A DNA stretch of 64,000 nucleotides, taken from NCBI RefSeq assembly GCF_002234675.1, contig NC_019872.2, positions 8,386,950 to 8,450,949 of the forward strand, in the 5' to 3' direction. The position numbers and the translations under genes were made by a program. The stretch comes from Oryzias latipes (lineage: Eukaryota; Chordata; Actinopteri; Beloniformes; Adrianichthyidae). Below the pieces are notes generated by a model. That model was not told where the DNA came from, did no database searches, and worked only from the letters and a program-made list of their open reading frames with translations. This document shows, piece by piece, positions 48,571 to 61,057 of this stretch. Numbering within the stretch: the first letter of the stretch is position 1; every line of letters starts with the position of its first letter.

Positions 48571-48576
48571 AATAAA
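48571..48576 (+). terminator. Candidate poly(A) signal of the opsin gene
   Basis: Plus-strand AATAAA about 205 bases after the opsin stop codon. Confidence 0.5.
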
Positions 48577-48952
48577 CATACATTTTCAAAAATATACAGT
48601 TCTTTATGTATTTTATGAACCGCTGCTTGCCTTTTGTAGAAACATTCCTATTTTGATGAAATTACAAACAACTTAAAACATGCTAAAAGAGAGTATCAAA
48701 AGACACAGCAAACACCATGGAGATGAACTGTAAGAAGCAGCAATCTTCCCTGAGCAGACAGTCCACTCTGGATGAGAGAGCTGCAGACCTGCAAAGACAT
48801 GAACCATCGCCTCAGCGGTGCACAGACGTGGACACTGCAAGTCTCGAGAACAATTCTAAACGTGTAACACAGACATACATGTTAAGTGTTAATACTGCTG
48901 AGGTGGAAGTTCATGTTCAAGGTGTGTCCCTGTTGTGGAATGAGAGCCAGGC

Positions 48953-49153
48953 TTAACTCTGGTGAAGAGTGTCTGCTGCCTTTGCTCCCTGAGGAAAGAA
49001 CAAGACAAGCATGACAGAAACAAAGTCATCAGGGGCGGAAAAAAGCTCTGATGTCATCAGTGCTACGAAGTGGCAAAACAGAGCATGTACTGTACATGCT
49101 AGGGCTGGGCGATTTTTTAATTTGAATTCTGATTTTTTTTCCCTGACACCCCC

Positions 49154-49184
<31 letters not shown>

Positions 49185-52100
49185 ACACTTATCCCTTGTG
49201 CTATCTTAGATGACCCCACCCTTACTTTGACGTGTTCTTCCTACCATGACAAATGTGGATAAAGGTGGAAAGATTTCATGTAATCCATGGACACCAGTGA
49301 AGATCACAAATCATTGAAGAAAATAGGTTCAGAGCACTGTCTAGTGGGTCTAGATGACCCAACTCCCAATGGTAAAGTGCCTAGGATAGCACAAGGGTTA
49401 AGGACAGCAACTGCGGCAGACAACTTAAAGAAAATTTAGCTTTTATTTTATCAAACCCAAGACAAATGTAACCCCCATTTCTGGGATGAATATTAAATAA
49501 ATGAACACACTCTTGGAATCAAAGTCCCAGCTGTGTTTTAAATCACACTTTGTAGTGTAGACTAAAAGGACACAAACATTCACCGTGAGAGTAGCACCAT
49601 TTTCTAAAGGATTAACAATACAGCTCATATCTAGGCTCTAAGGTTTTAATTAAATTAATAAACCCTACGTCTTCTCTGTGATCGTTCTCCACAGTGCCCC
49701 GTTCCTAGGGATGGGTACCGAGCCCCGGGGCAACACTCTTCCAAGACCGCAGTAGCTGTAAGATCTGACCTCAATGGTTCTGCTTTCAGTACTGGAAAAG
49801 TCGCATTTTTTTGTGTCCCACAAGATATAAACTAGAGCTGTGACAGTGTGGGATTTTTGATCACCGCGCTGATGAAGCAGCAGGAGTCGCGGTCAACCGC
49901 ACCCCCCCGCCGAACACAAAATCCCCCGGCGGCAACGTCGTGAATGAATACAATTCATCATTACAACGCAGTATTCTTTATTAACAAATAACAGTAACAA
50001 CTAACTACTAACTAACTAATGAACTAACTATATAGGTGTTGTAGTTTGTGTGTCAGCACGCTGCCTGTGGAAGGAGCGCATGCCGAGTGAGTGAGTGAGA
50101 GCGTGCACAAGTGTTGGGGGTGTGCGTTCATGTTTGGTGTTACGGAGTGAAGGAGAACAGTGATAAAAGGTTTCCCTCAGGTGTTGGAATAGGTTTGTGG
50201 TGCTGCTGCCTTTGACTGTGATGGGCTTTAGGCAAATGTTGCAGCATGGGGGGGGGGGGGGGGGTCTCTTCCTCCACGTCTGTGGCAGCAAACTAACCAG
50301 TTCCAAACAACAGATGATTTTATTCCTTTCTTGGGAACAAACTTCCCACTCTCACTGGTAGCCACGTCGCTTGCGGTTTCGTGTGTGCAATGATGTTTAC
50401 ACAAAAACTCGATTTAGTTATTTTTCAAATTGCCCTTGACAAAAAATTCAAAATTAATTAATTCAACCAATTTTTTGCCCAGGCCTAGAACATGCTAATT
50501 TGGAGTTTTCCTTTAAGGAATTTAAATGCAAATATAACATGAATTGAATTGTGGTCACAAGGACAGACGCACCTTTTCTAGAAAAATAAGCAAAAAAAAA
50601 GGTAACGATTGTATAGTAACTAGTGAGATCGTTGGCTGTTGGACCCCTTCCCTGCTGAGAGCTCTCTATTCAAACGCTCTCTCGCTTGCTTACAGGCCCT
50701 CACACCCCCCAACCTAACTTACTGATGAAACAAAAATTGTGTGTAATTGGAGCTCTCCAGCCTTACAGTTTTAAGCCAGATGTCAGCTCAGACGAGGAAA
50801 ACAAAGACGTACATGGATCTATTTGTCTGCAAGTGGATCCATCGGAATGGAGCAGCGCAGGGAGCTTAAGGCCAGCTAAGCGCATTTTGAAAATAACAAA
50901 TCAGCCGATTTACATGATTTAAATAAATACTCAGAACTGCAGTTTTGAGCCTAATTTTCTTTATGCATGTCCTCCATCATCAGAAAAATGCCATCAGAAC
51001 GTGTTAAAAACACAGTTTTTATCGGAGTGGGTATTTAAGTTAAGAGATTAGTTACTGGAGTCTCAGAAAAGCTCGCAACAAGAAGAAAACACTACTTAGA
51101 AAATGACCTGACGTGTATGTATTTGTCCACTCAGATAGAACGTCTGTGAAATGCTGCATTATTGACACAAACAGGTCAGTTCAACCATAAAATCTTATAT
51201 CTGACCATTTTCTGATTTGTTTATTCTAAAGCTACATTATATATAGTCCTTTGGATACCATTTAGTAACATATCTATTTGGAGAATTTTGCCTCTATTTC
51301 ACATACATTTAATCACTTGATGTTTATAAATTGTGGTTTGTGCAGCATGTTTGTATTTACAAGAATGGTTGTGACTCGTAGCAACGTGGAAAAAGAAAAT
51401 ATGCATCCAGACATGAAAAAAAAATCAAATGTAATTTTTCATTAAAAAATGTAAATAAAAAAACACAATCATCTTGCATTTAAGATAACGTTTTTTCATT
51501 CAATAAAAAAAAAAGTAAACTATTGTCTGGGATTCTCGGACTCACCTGTGAGGTGTTGAAAGGATAAACCGTGGACTCTGCTTTTGTATAGTCAGGGGGG
51601 TTGGCGTGGGGGTCGTATCCCAGACGAGCCAGCATTGGTGCAATTTCCGCCATGTCGTTGATGACATCAGAGGGAACGTGGCCCACCCATTTGGAGAGGG
51701 CTTCTGTGTTCACAGGCTTCATCACCTGGTCTGTTGAGCGCTCCACCCTGCAGAGATGGAAGAAATACATTTTTTAATCACAGAAAAAATGTAATAACCC
51801 CATAAAAGCAACAGAAACATTCATATTGCTTTTAACATAAATATTAAAAAGGGGCAAATCAAGATACAAAACAAAATCAACCCTGAAAATATACTCTTTA
51901 ATCAATTAAATCTTTAAAATAAATGGCATCACATCCCCACCAAATATTTCTTAAGGTTATAAAACATCAAAAGGCCAAAAGCAAAAACAATCCTTACATA
52001 ACAAACTCAAAAATAAAGATGCCAGTTCTTTCCAAACATGGCCTAATTCTTCCAAATAAACTCTGTGTTTGGGCTTATCAACGTTCAGCAGTCGGATTTC

Positions 52101-55100
52101 CTCCAAATCCCATGTGATTTTGCTCTCCCTTAAGTAATGCTGCGGTTAAATCTCGGGAAAAATAAAATTACAGAAATCTGCTGTGGGGGAAGGTCCATAA
52201 GCTTTAAATGACCTCAAAGATTTGCGTGCTTTGTGGGAAAATGTTCTCTTTTTGTGTCTGTGTGTGTGATAAACAGGAAACTACAACAAGTTTGAAACAT
52301 ACCGGTAATCTGTTCTAAGATCAATGCATCCCATATCTATACATCATGTCCTTGAAAAGAACTTGAAAAATTCCTGATCATTTATTAATTCAATGTAGAT
52401 TTAGAAGCAATAAGGTTTTTTTTATAGTCCACAAATAACTTTCTTTCTTTAAATTTTATTTTCCATCATCTGTGAATATTTAGAAAAGGAACTGATGCAA
52501 ATGAGTCCTAAACATGGACAGCACTGTTCCATAAATCCCTGAGGCCTTTTTTATGGAATTCAGTTATGATCAATATCTGTTTTTAAATTAACCTGGACCT
52601 CAGCTCTTTCAGCCAAATAGAACTATTACATAACAGAAGCAGATGGTCCAGAATAAACCTGCTGACATACATGGTAGAGACATAAACGCCTTACAATAAA
52701 ATGTAAGGAAATGATTCTCAGTAAAAGTTCAGAATTCATTCCACTTACATACTGGTGCATTTAAGATAAAAAATAAATAAGCACGAGGTTTTTAGGTTCT
52801 TTGCTGCGTATCGATATTTTATCATGTGAAGCAAAACTGCAGGATTGGATTTAGGAAACAGATTCACATCTTTGTAATTCTCCATCATCCACATAGAACA
52901 TCTGCATTTACTAAGCTCCTTAATAAGCACGACTGAATTTAGAAAGGCTTTTGAAACAAAGTAGGGCACTTAGCAGATTTTCTGTTATATTTAATTATTC
53001 CTATTTGTGCTTTTCCATTTAAGCCGATGATTCCAGAAAAAAAGGACAGATGGAGAGAGAGGGGATCTCAATCGGGTATAAAGCTCAGATGGGACCTAAA
53101 CCCACCACTCAGGCAGAGGAAAACACAGAGGTGTAGTAGAGTCTGTCATGAACAGGAGGGCTGCATTACTTGTTTACAATACTGCCCTGATTACAGTTTG
53201 CTTTCTCAATGTCGGCTACTTCACTTGTAAAAATTGCTCAGCTGTAAAAAAGTATCAAAACTGAAATCCATTTCTTAAGTCTTATGGCTTTAGAACTTAA
53301 CACGCATTGTAACTGAAACAGAATTATATTAGGTAAAGCTGCTTGTTTTAAAAAGAGGTGGACTGACTGAAAAGAGCATCAACTCTGTGTGAAACAGTCA
53401 AATCTTTTTGACGGATGACACTAGATTTTTACAACCCTGCAGAATAAAGTATGGAGTATTTCTTCTATTCTTTCTTCTATTTCTTCAGTTATGACCAAGA
53501 AAAACAGTCCTAAAAGATTTTGATTTGACAGTTTTAATCCCAGCTATTTGTGCTGTTAGTTTTTTGGAAAGCGTTATCGTTAAAACCATTAGAAAAAGAA
53601 GACTTCAGATGCTTACTTTGACAAAGACACACCACCAGCCTTTCCAATCAGCTCTTCATGGTGCAACACTGACGGATCCCACTGCAGTTCAAGGAAGTTG
53701 AGTAACTTCCTCATTTCTAGCTCTTGGTGAAGAACGAGCTGCTCGTAACGAATGGCCATGCATCTGACTTCCCCAGCGGCCTGGCACTGGCTGAACATGG
53801 TCTCCACTGCACTGTTCCACTTGGTCAGACAGTCTCTGTAGCTGGTCAGGTCAAACCCAGATATGGTCACCTTTGGATCAGAGAACAGGTGATCAACGCT
53901 GGAGCCTAACCCATTACTGCCAAAGTTAGAACTAAAATACTAAAATGATTACAGTGTTCCCTTGTTTATCCCAGGGGTTATGTTCTAAAACTAACCTGCA
54001 ATACGTGAAATTTGCAAAGTAGGATTACAGATGTTTTAAAGCTGTACAACTCCTCACTACACATTTTATACATAATTTTACGAACATTTTCCCAGTTTTC
54101 TCTCTTGTTTAAACTCAAAGTTCAAACTTTCACAGAAAAATAGGTCCATTACTAAAGAATGAAACCTAAGATCTGCTCGCAATCAAAGATTTACGTCTAA
54201 GGCAAGATGAGCGCATTCTGTACAAGACGCATGGCACGGAGGTGATTGACAAGGCCAACACCCAATCAGGATGCAGAGGATGGTGCACTGTTGAAGAAGC
54301 ATGCAAAACTGCACTGACAAATCTAGGAAACAAGACTGCAAAGGAAGAACCACAATACAGCAAGGGAACACTGTATACACACTCAGCTTTCCATTTCTTC
54401 TAGACACAGACAAGCAGCAATCTGAACCAGTTTTTATGAGGCAAAGTGTCAGCATTAATCGACCTTTTAAAAAAATGTCTGCTTGCATTGCAAATCTTTG
54501 CAGGGAAAACAAAAAAGGAAAGAAAACTACCCTACCTTGCGTGAAATCATGGAGTGAACAGTTGCTCGCCCATCTCTTAACATGAGGACAAACTTTGCTT
54601 TAGGGAAAATGCGGGCCAAATAAGAGAGAGATTTCAGTGAAAAGGGGTCCTTATTGCAAAGGCGAGGTGCTGGCTCCCCGTGACCAATTATGACCTAGAA
54701 CAGATAAAAACCTCTTGATATAAAATCATGACATGAAGAGATAAGAAGAACTGGGGAGTACACAAGTGAATGTGCCACAAACAAAAGCATATATTTAAAG
54801 TTTTCCTTGCTCAAAGCAAGACTTTTATCTTTTTTTAAGGCATAAGAACTGTTTCTCACTTATGACACACAGGTAACAACTGTCTTTGGGGTTTGAGTAT
54901 AAGCTATCACTGCAACATATACACATGGAAAAATGTCTTCTAAAAACCAATACAGGCTTTCTGCAGCAGCAAACTCACCTCCAATAGGAATGCTCGTACT
55001 GCTGAGTCCAGCACTTGGTCAGTGACGCCTGCCTCGTCAAGTCGTATTCGCTCCTTAGCCGATTTGCTCCAGCTGGCTCTCATTGTCAAGAGACGGGGAA

Positions 55101-55386
55101 TCACTTGAGTTTCCTCCCCACAGCGCACGGCATTGTGGGCGTCCAGCATGACACGCATCAGAGTGGTGCCGCTTCGCGGAAAGCCCCCGATGAAGATGAT
55201 GGGCGTGTCTTCGGGAATCTGCTCGGTCAGGGACAGGTTCTGGTTGCCCGAGTGGAGGTTGAGCTCCATCCATCTGTAGCGATGGCTTTTTGGAGGACAG
55301 CCACCTCCGCTCATTCCCAAGTACAGCAGGGACACAGAGCACAAGAGCACGCAGGCCAGCAGCAAGTTTGTTCTGGTGCTTCTCAT
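48953..55386 (-). CDS. tpst1l: Tyrosylprotein sulfotransferase, TPST1 type
   Basis: Golgi type II membrane enzyme moving sulfate from PAPS to tyrosines of secreted and membrane proteins. Coding exons: 54979-55386, 54536-54694, 53617-53870, 51546-51747, 48953-48988; about 352 aa (human 370). Start MRSTRTN is followed by a signal anchor at 8-24. PAPS loop [12 protein letters not shown] (67-78), catalytic Glu in RCGEET (88-93), [51 protein letters not shown] and [29 protein letters not shown] all match the family. The last exon ([11 protein letters not shown]) is less certain: it has a good acceptor and matching phase but no family similarity, and a hAT insertion separates it from exon 4. Adjacent crcp supports TPST1 ancestry; the protein is more divergent than usual TPST1, so it may be the fish 'tpst1-like' copy. 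An untranslated exon probably lies near 58190. Confidence 0.88.
49149..49188. repeat. Poly-C followed by (CA)n
   Basis: About 22 C residues then nine CA dinucleotides, inside the hAT element. Confidence 0.9.
49193..49397. mobile_element. MITE family B, copy 1, nested in the hAT element
   Basis: 205 bp with inverted ends CCCTTGTGCTATC and GATAGCACAAGGG. The interior (GTCTAGTGGGTCTAGATGAC, TTTCATGTAATCCATGGACA) is repeated in opposite orientation at 61890-62094. TTA-like flanks suggest a PIF/Harbinger-type MITE. Confidence 0.85.
50660..51038. repeat. MITE family A, copy 4 (left end lost)
   Basis: Shares CTCACACCCCCCAACCTAAC, ACATGGATCTATTTGTCTGC and the right end ATCGGAGTGGGTATTTAA with copies 2 and 5. 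In tpst intron 4. Confidence 0.7.
51748..53616. other. tpst intron 3, no gene seen
   Basis: AT-rich intron; short open frames only, with no domains or recognised repeats. Confidence 0.6.
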
Positions 55387-56250
55387 GCTTGGTGCGCGGT
55401 TGTGAGTCAGGAGCACCTAAAAACATTCAGGGACAGCTGAGGCTGGTGGATGGAATCAGAAGTGTTGGGAATCACCTTATAAAGTTCATTCAAATGTAGC
55501 TCAGTGTGATCTGACAGTCAAGAAAGGGATCCTTCAGAGGCGTTGAACTAGCACCACTCATCACTCCTGTGCTTTGTCAGAGATGTTGATCCAGGCTTGC
55601 CATGCCCCAAGGCAAGGCATGTCTCTCACCCATCGCTGCTGCCTAAAAAACAACCAAACATTTCTTAGCGTTGCTGCACCAACATCAGTTTACATCAGCA
55701 AGAAAAACCGTAACAGTGGAGCACAGTGTGGTAACCTCCTGACTTTACAACTTCCTCATTTAGTAAAAAAAAGGCATGGATTGTTAGAGTTTTATAGTGT
55801 ACCAGACATCTGCAATGAGTTTGGATGAATAGGCTGTTTTAGGCAAGCAGAAAGTGATGGGAACTGTTGTTTCCCAGGATTTCGTACAAAACTCTCAGCA
55901 GGAACTGCAATACATCATTTTTTTTATAGCATTTCTCCTCAGGGGTCCCATATGAGTTTTCACTGTGGCGTTCCACAACAGTTCTAGCCACTAATTGCAG
56001 TTCCCTAGTTTTTGCCATTACTGATGGTTTCTGACCAACAAAAAGGCTAAACATTGTCTGTTACAGCTCATGTTCCTACTGACAACAGAATCCACCAATT
56101 CTGCTTTACTCATCAGCTTTGTACAGTTGCATCAGCAAGAGCCAAAATCTGCATCCTCTTATTAATGTGAGAATTACAATATATGACCTTGGACTTCATT
56201 TGATTATGTTTCCTTTATTTTTTTCTTAAACTTGAGGCTGCTGTTATAGC

Positions 56251-56855
56251 TTTAAGTCCCTCTCTGATCTTTTTTTAATCTATTGTAAAATCATTCACAG
56301 TGGTCTTTTATTTATGATTATACCATTTTTAGCCAGTGCCGTTTTATGGGACACAGTTTCTACAGAACAGCAGGAGCTCATTAGAAATTTGAGTTGTGGG
56401 TGGAACTGTTGAAGCTGAGTGAGCCTGCCCCCATATCCCAACATCCATCCGTTTATCCTCTCTCCTGCTAGCTTAAAACCCCTTTACAAGCCCAACCTAA
56501 CATTACTGGTACAACAAAAATGGCGAGCAATATCAGAGCTATCTAGCCGTACAGTTTCTAGCCAGGTGCCAGCTCAGAGGAGGAAAATGAAGACGTACAT
56601 GGATCTATTTGTCTGCAAGTGGTTGCATCAGAATGGAGCAGAGCAGCGAGCTTGTGGCCCGGCAAATGTAGCTTCTACGTCACCGCTTCAAGCTTATTTA
56701 ATGCCAGTTTTTCGTCTGCTGATTCACGATATGAATAAAGAAACACTCAGCGAACGCAATTGTTAGGTCCATTGTCTTTATACATGCCCTTCATCATGAT
56801 AAAATATCTACAAGAACAAATTTAAAACACAATTTTCATTTCAATGTGTCTTTAA
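56251..56855. mobile_element. MITE family A, copy 5
   Basis: About 605 bp with decayed ends TTTAAGTCCCTCTCTG and TTTCAATGTGTCTTTAA. The interior matches copy 2 over most of its length, including CAGCAGGAGCTCATTAGAAA and CATGGATCTATTTGTCTGCA. Confidence 0.8.
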
Positions 56856-57240
56856 GATCCAAGTTTTATTCTGGCTGGAGCTCCCTGCTCTGGTTTTTCA
56901 ACAATCTGTCCTGATCTGAAAGATCAGACAGGGAAAACATCTGGAAGTGAGAACGTTGAGGTCTAGAATGCTTAAACCACACTAAGGTTACCTGTATCCA
57001 AAGGCTTAACATGTACAATATTGTTTACTTTTTGGTGTTAAACTACTTGGGATTTGCTAATTTTGTAAATTGGGAGATTAGTCTTGGTGAGATTTCAAGA
57101 GCTGAATCAATCACATGAACTTTTTAAAATCCAAACATGCTTTTGCAAAGGAGGAAAAGGAAGCAAATCCATACAAAGTAGGAGTTACAAACAAGGTCTA
57201 TTTCACCTATTTTTATTTGTAGCTAACAGTGCTTTTTAAT

Positions 57241-57480
57241 ATTGAGGGCTGGGGTGTTTGTGCCTGTGCTGACACCCAGGCCAGCAGACGGCACCTTCTT
57301 GGTTCTCTCTTCTTAAGGTTTTTTCTTCTTAAATCATTTCTCTTTTGCTTGTGCTTGTTTTTGTGTATTTTATTATGAGGGGCTTATTTATTGACTTTTT
57401 GCATTGTTTTTATGTGCAGCACCTTGAGCTGTTTTCTTTACATGAAAGGTGCTATAGAAGTAATATTAATTTGAATTTGA
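57241..57480. mobile_element. Possible LINE/SINE 3' fragment
   Basis: GCAGCACCTTGAGCTG followed by ACATGAAAGGTGCTATAGAA resembles the tail shared by several fish retroposons (a '..gctatataaat' ending). Only this tail is recognisable. Confidence 0.45.
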
Positions 57481-58188
57481 ATATTGTTCCATCTTTCTTA
57501 AAAAGTAAAACTATTTACCCTGCAGTAAACATATATTGAGTTTGACTTTATAAGCATAGAAGAGTTGATCCCGTCCCCTGACTACAGAAAAGATGTATGT
57601 TTATAAAACACATAAAATATTCGTTAATATGTCTTAAACTGATACTTGGGGGTGATGGTTGTTAAGAAAGACAATGTCACTTCCTTATTTCCAATTCAAC
57701 CACAAAACAGACTTCCTGTCACAGCTAGCGTCTCAGATCTAAATTATTATTATATATAAAAAAGCTACAACTAAAAATCATTTGTGTTCTTTGAAGAGTC
57801 TTGATAATAACGTCTGGAATACGTTATTATTTTCTTACGTGGCGCAGAAAATTAACACAAAAAATACATGATCTTATCTCGATGTAGTTTATACTTTAAA
57901 CGGGTCATTCGAAATGTATGTATATTTAGTCTTATGGATTATTATAGTCCCGGAGATTAGGCCTTCAGTCTGGAACATCTGTCTACATTTCCGCAGTGAA
58001 ACAAACAAACAAAATAACAAAATGCCTCCAGGTGAACGACCTGCTAGCCAACAGCGACAGCCCCGCAGCCACCTTCACCACAGCCGCCACGGAGAGACCA
58101 CCTTCACCGGGCGGCAAAAGACTTACTCGGGCTTCATTTAGTCACGGCGTTTCATGTTAAACAGAATGTGTCTGCTGAGGCAACTCAC

Positions 58189-58600
58189 CCGCCATTCAAC
58201 TGCTAAAATCCAAGAAAAAAGAAGAAAAGAAAAACAAGAACCTTGACCGAAACGGCAGAAAAATACAGCTCCCCGTACTCACACACACATCTTTTACTGG
58301 TCTTGTTCAGTCACTGCTCGGCCGAGATCCAAGCTGTCACGTCCGCAAATGCTGTAATTTTGAAACACAAAAGCTTTTTCTGGCGATTTTAACGTAACTT
58401 CGAACCTGAAAAAAAGGGTTTCTGTCGTTCAGAGAAAAAAAGTAGGCACGAGCGCTCTCAAGCAGGGAAAGCTGCTCGGTGATTGGTGGACAGATGCAGT
58501 GAATTCTAAAAGCGCATCTGCTTGGAGGATTCCTATTGGCTGAGAGGCCATCGGGCAGTTCCGCCTCGTTGAAAACCCTTTCCCCCTTTCTTCACCACTC
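58189..58600 (-). promoter_or_regulatory. tpst promoter and candidate untranslated first exon
   Basis: On the minus strand ATGGCGG|GTGAGTTGCC at 58183-58195 is a strong splice donor. Upstream the sequence is GC-richer, with two CCAAT boxes on the minus strand (ATTGG at 58482 and 58535). Spliced to the tpst coding exon, the ATG here would be in a different frame, so it would be an upstream open frame rather than the start. Confidence 0.5.
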
Positions 58601-61057
58601 GAAGCTAAAATTACTTTATCACATCGATTGGTGTGCTCTCAGTAAAAGCCCACGGGGGAAATTTAACCACGGAGTGGAATTTAGTGGAGGTTGAAACCGC
58701 CTCATTTAATTTACGCGTGTTTTCATTTCCCATAGATTTTTTGATATTCCTTTGGGGGTTAAACTCTCCCAATAAACCAAAGAATGCAAATGAAAGTCTG
58801 AATATCTCCATAAATTTGTAGAAAAAAATTGTACTGACACATTTGATATATATTACATGAGATGCACATTTGTTTATATGCCTGTTATGCACAATTAAGG
58901 ACCACTGACATAATGGGATTCAGGTACCTACAGATACTGATTGCCCCCTTCTTAAAAAATAGAATCTTTCTTAAAAAATCAAATTCTCTCAATTTTCAAA
59001 CTTGTTTAAACTAGAGTACTTTTCCAGTGCTGCAGTTTAACATTAACATTTTTTTTGTGCTTTGTGAAAAACTGGGACTTTCAGCAACCTATTCAGAAAT
59101 ATATAAGGAGGAACATTAGATATTTGCTTTAAAAATGCCCATTAAAGCATAACTTCCTGTCAAATTATACATGAAAACAAAACCCTGGTGAACCCTAAAG
59201 ATGCTTTATTTTTCATTTTTCACAATATAGTTGATGTACTGATGATATACTTTAACGTAATTTTAAAAACTGAAAAAGTGACAAGTATCATATAAAAATA
59301 TGATTATTTGTCTCTTAGCACATAAAACGTTTGCATCACATATAGGCTGAAACATGGACGGTGTACAGACTGTTGAGATTTTGCCACCTTAATCTCACCA
59401 AATGACATTTTTTTATCCACTTAGAACAGAGGAAATCACAAAAGCATTTCACAAAATATTGTTTTGGAGAGTGAAAATCCTATTTTGCGTGGGGTGTGAT
59501 ATCACAATGGGCAACAAAAAAAAGTATTGGTCTGCCACAAATTCTGCAAGTTGTCCCACAGAGGAAAGAAGTCTGTAATGTATGTAAACCTCAACTGTGA
59601 GAGACAGACTGTAAAAAGAAAATCCCGGAAATCTGATTTACGATTTCTTTTTTAAATACACTTTCTGTCCTTCACAGTTGAAGTGTTCCTACGAAGAACA
59701 TTACAGACCTCTCTCATCTTTTTACGGAGAACAACTAGCAGAATTGGTGATTTTATTTCTGTATCTCCTCACTCCAATGAACAAGAGAAACTTTATTTTA
59801 GTTTTTGGAGTTGAGAAGTCAAACAACGGTTTTGTGCTGTCTGGATGACATTCCCTTATTTATCATATTTCAATGATTTCAACTAACAAGTCAAATTTAT
59901 CCCAAATACAGTAAACAGACTGGAAATTGTGACTTTGTCTTAAAATAGAGCCAAAGGAAAGCTATTTTGAACTTATGTAAGTCATTGCTAACATATTTTT
60001 TGTGCAGCACTGACGACACAGTGTGTCCAAAAATCTCAATAACTTAGTTTTATATTGAAATAAGTTAAAACCTCTTCAGGTTTGTGAGGATTTTTTTGTC
60101 GCTTTCAGGCATTGTTGTTATTGTTCTCCAAGTGCACACACATTTTTTCCACAACTCTTTCTTTAAAATCAAGGAGCTAAATTAGCACAGGAATATGAGT
60201 CGGCGTTCACAGGAAACCAAAAACAGAACAATCTAAATGTGTGAGCCGAAATGGAAACTTCCTTTGCATTAAGCAAACAACATCCAAAAGCAGTGACTGA
60301 AGATTCTCAGACATCTGCAGTACTGATTGTCTTAAATGGCTTGTTAATGTTCACATGAATTAACACATGTGGAATTATGTACATAACAAAAAAGTGTGAA
60401 ACAACTGAAATTATGTCATTTTCTTCATAGTAGCCACCTTTTTATTTGATTACTGCTTTGCCAAGAATGCCAAGAGTGTGCAAAGCAGTAATCAAAGCAT
60501 AAGATGGCCACTTTGAAGAACCTAGAATATGATATATTCTCAGTTGTTTCACACTTTTTGTTATGTACATGTTCCACATGTGTTTTGAGTTCCACATAGT
60601 TTTGATTCCTTCAGTGTGAATCAACAATTTTGATAGTCATGAAAATATAGAAAACTCTTTGAAGGAGAAGGTGTGTCCAAACCTTTGGTCTGTACTTTAT
60701 ATATTCAAGTGTTGTCCACAAATGTTTTCCCTTCAGTATTTTAACTTTTTTAGATATGAAGAGAAAGAATAGTCAAGATTTATCAGATTTTTTTTATGAG
60801 AATAATGTACAATAATTTCCACTTTGTATTTTACATGTGATCCATTTTCTCTGCACTGTTGCAAAGGTTACTGGTGAAAGTTGCTGAAAAAAACAATTAC
60901 TAATGAAAACTTTTGAAATGTTCTGCGTATTCCACGTGTCAGCATTTCTCCCTGTAATGCAAACTTCTGCAGGTGAAGACCACCGATCCTTTTCTGGAAT
61001 CATTTTAGCCTCATTGTCTGTTCCCCTCAAATGAGTTGGCCTTGGCCTTTCGCTGTG
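58601..61057. other. Spacer between tpst promoter and crcp stop, including crcp 3' UTR
   Basis: AT-rich; the only recognisable feature is the Tc1/mariner remnant at 60351-60699. No exon found. Confidence 0.5.
60351..60699. mobile_element. Internally deleted Tc1/mariner element
   Basis: Two long inverted terminal repeats lie nearly back to back: AACACATGTGGAATTATGTAC ... GATTACTGCTTTGC (60362-60470) and GCAAAGCAGTAATCAAAGC ... TTCCACATGTGTT (60479-60584). The right repeat continues to the outer end GGTGTGTCCAAACCTTTGGT CTGTAC. The whole transposase is missing and the left outer end is truncated. The repeats match a well-known fish Tc1-like family with terminal repeats over 200 bp. Confidence 0.8.

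Larger units (their letters stand above)
48365..48952. other. Convergent 3' ends of opsin and sulfotransferase genes
   Basis: Plus-strand AATAAA at 48571-48576 can end the opsin transcript; minus-strand AATAAA at 48506-48511 can end the sulfotransferase transcript. The two predicted 3' UTRs overlap. A plus-strand open frame at 48717-48956 has no recognisable domain and overlaps the last tpst exon; I do not call it a gene. Confidence 0.5.
49100..50487. mobile_element. Composite hAT element in tpst intron 4
   Basis: Ends TAGGGCTGGGCGATTTTTTA and AATTTTTTGCCCAGGCCTA with flanking GTACATGC / GAACATGC (7 of 8 match), fitting a hAT target duplication. A minus-strand frame at 50028-50306 holds a BED-type finger remnant (CCNICLKPI ... 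[12 protein letters not shown]). It contains poly-C (about 49149-49170), (CA)n (about 49171-49188), a nested MITE (49193-49397) and a poly-G run near 50248. No transposase core. Confidence 0.8.
55387..58188. other. Intron between the tpst coding start and its candidate first exon
   Basis: No coding exon. An acceptor (GAATGTTTTTAG|GTGCTCC) lies just 5' of the start codon near 55419, showing that an upstream untranslated exon exists. Holds MITE family A copy 5 (56251-56855) and a possible retroposon tail at 57241-57480. Confidence 0.55.

Noticed and set aside
48717-48956. 79-codon plus-strand open frame after the opsin
   Set aside because: Overlaps the predicted last tpst exon and both 3' UTRs; no recognisable domain.
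55055-55426. 123-codon minus-strand open frame over the first tpst exon
   Set aside because: It is the shifted-frame shadow of the tpst coding exon; the real frame carries the PAPS loop and RCGEET motif.
58021-58141. Plus-strand open frame with MPPGERPASQQRQPRS
   Set aside because: GC-rich promoter-proximal sequence on the strand opposite tpst; no domain and no supporting splice sites.
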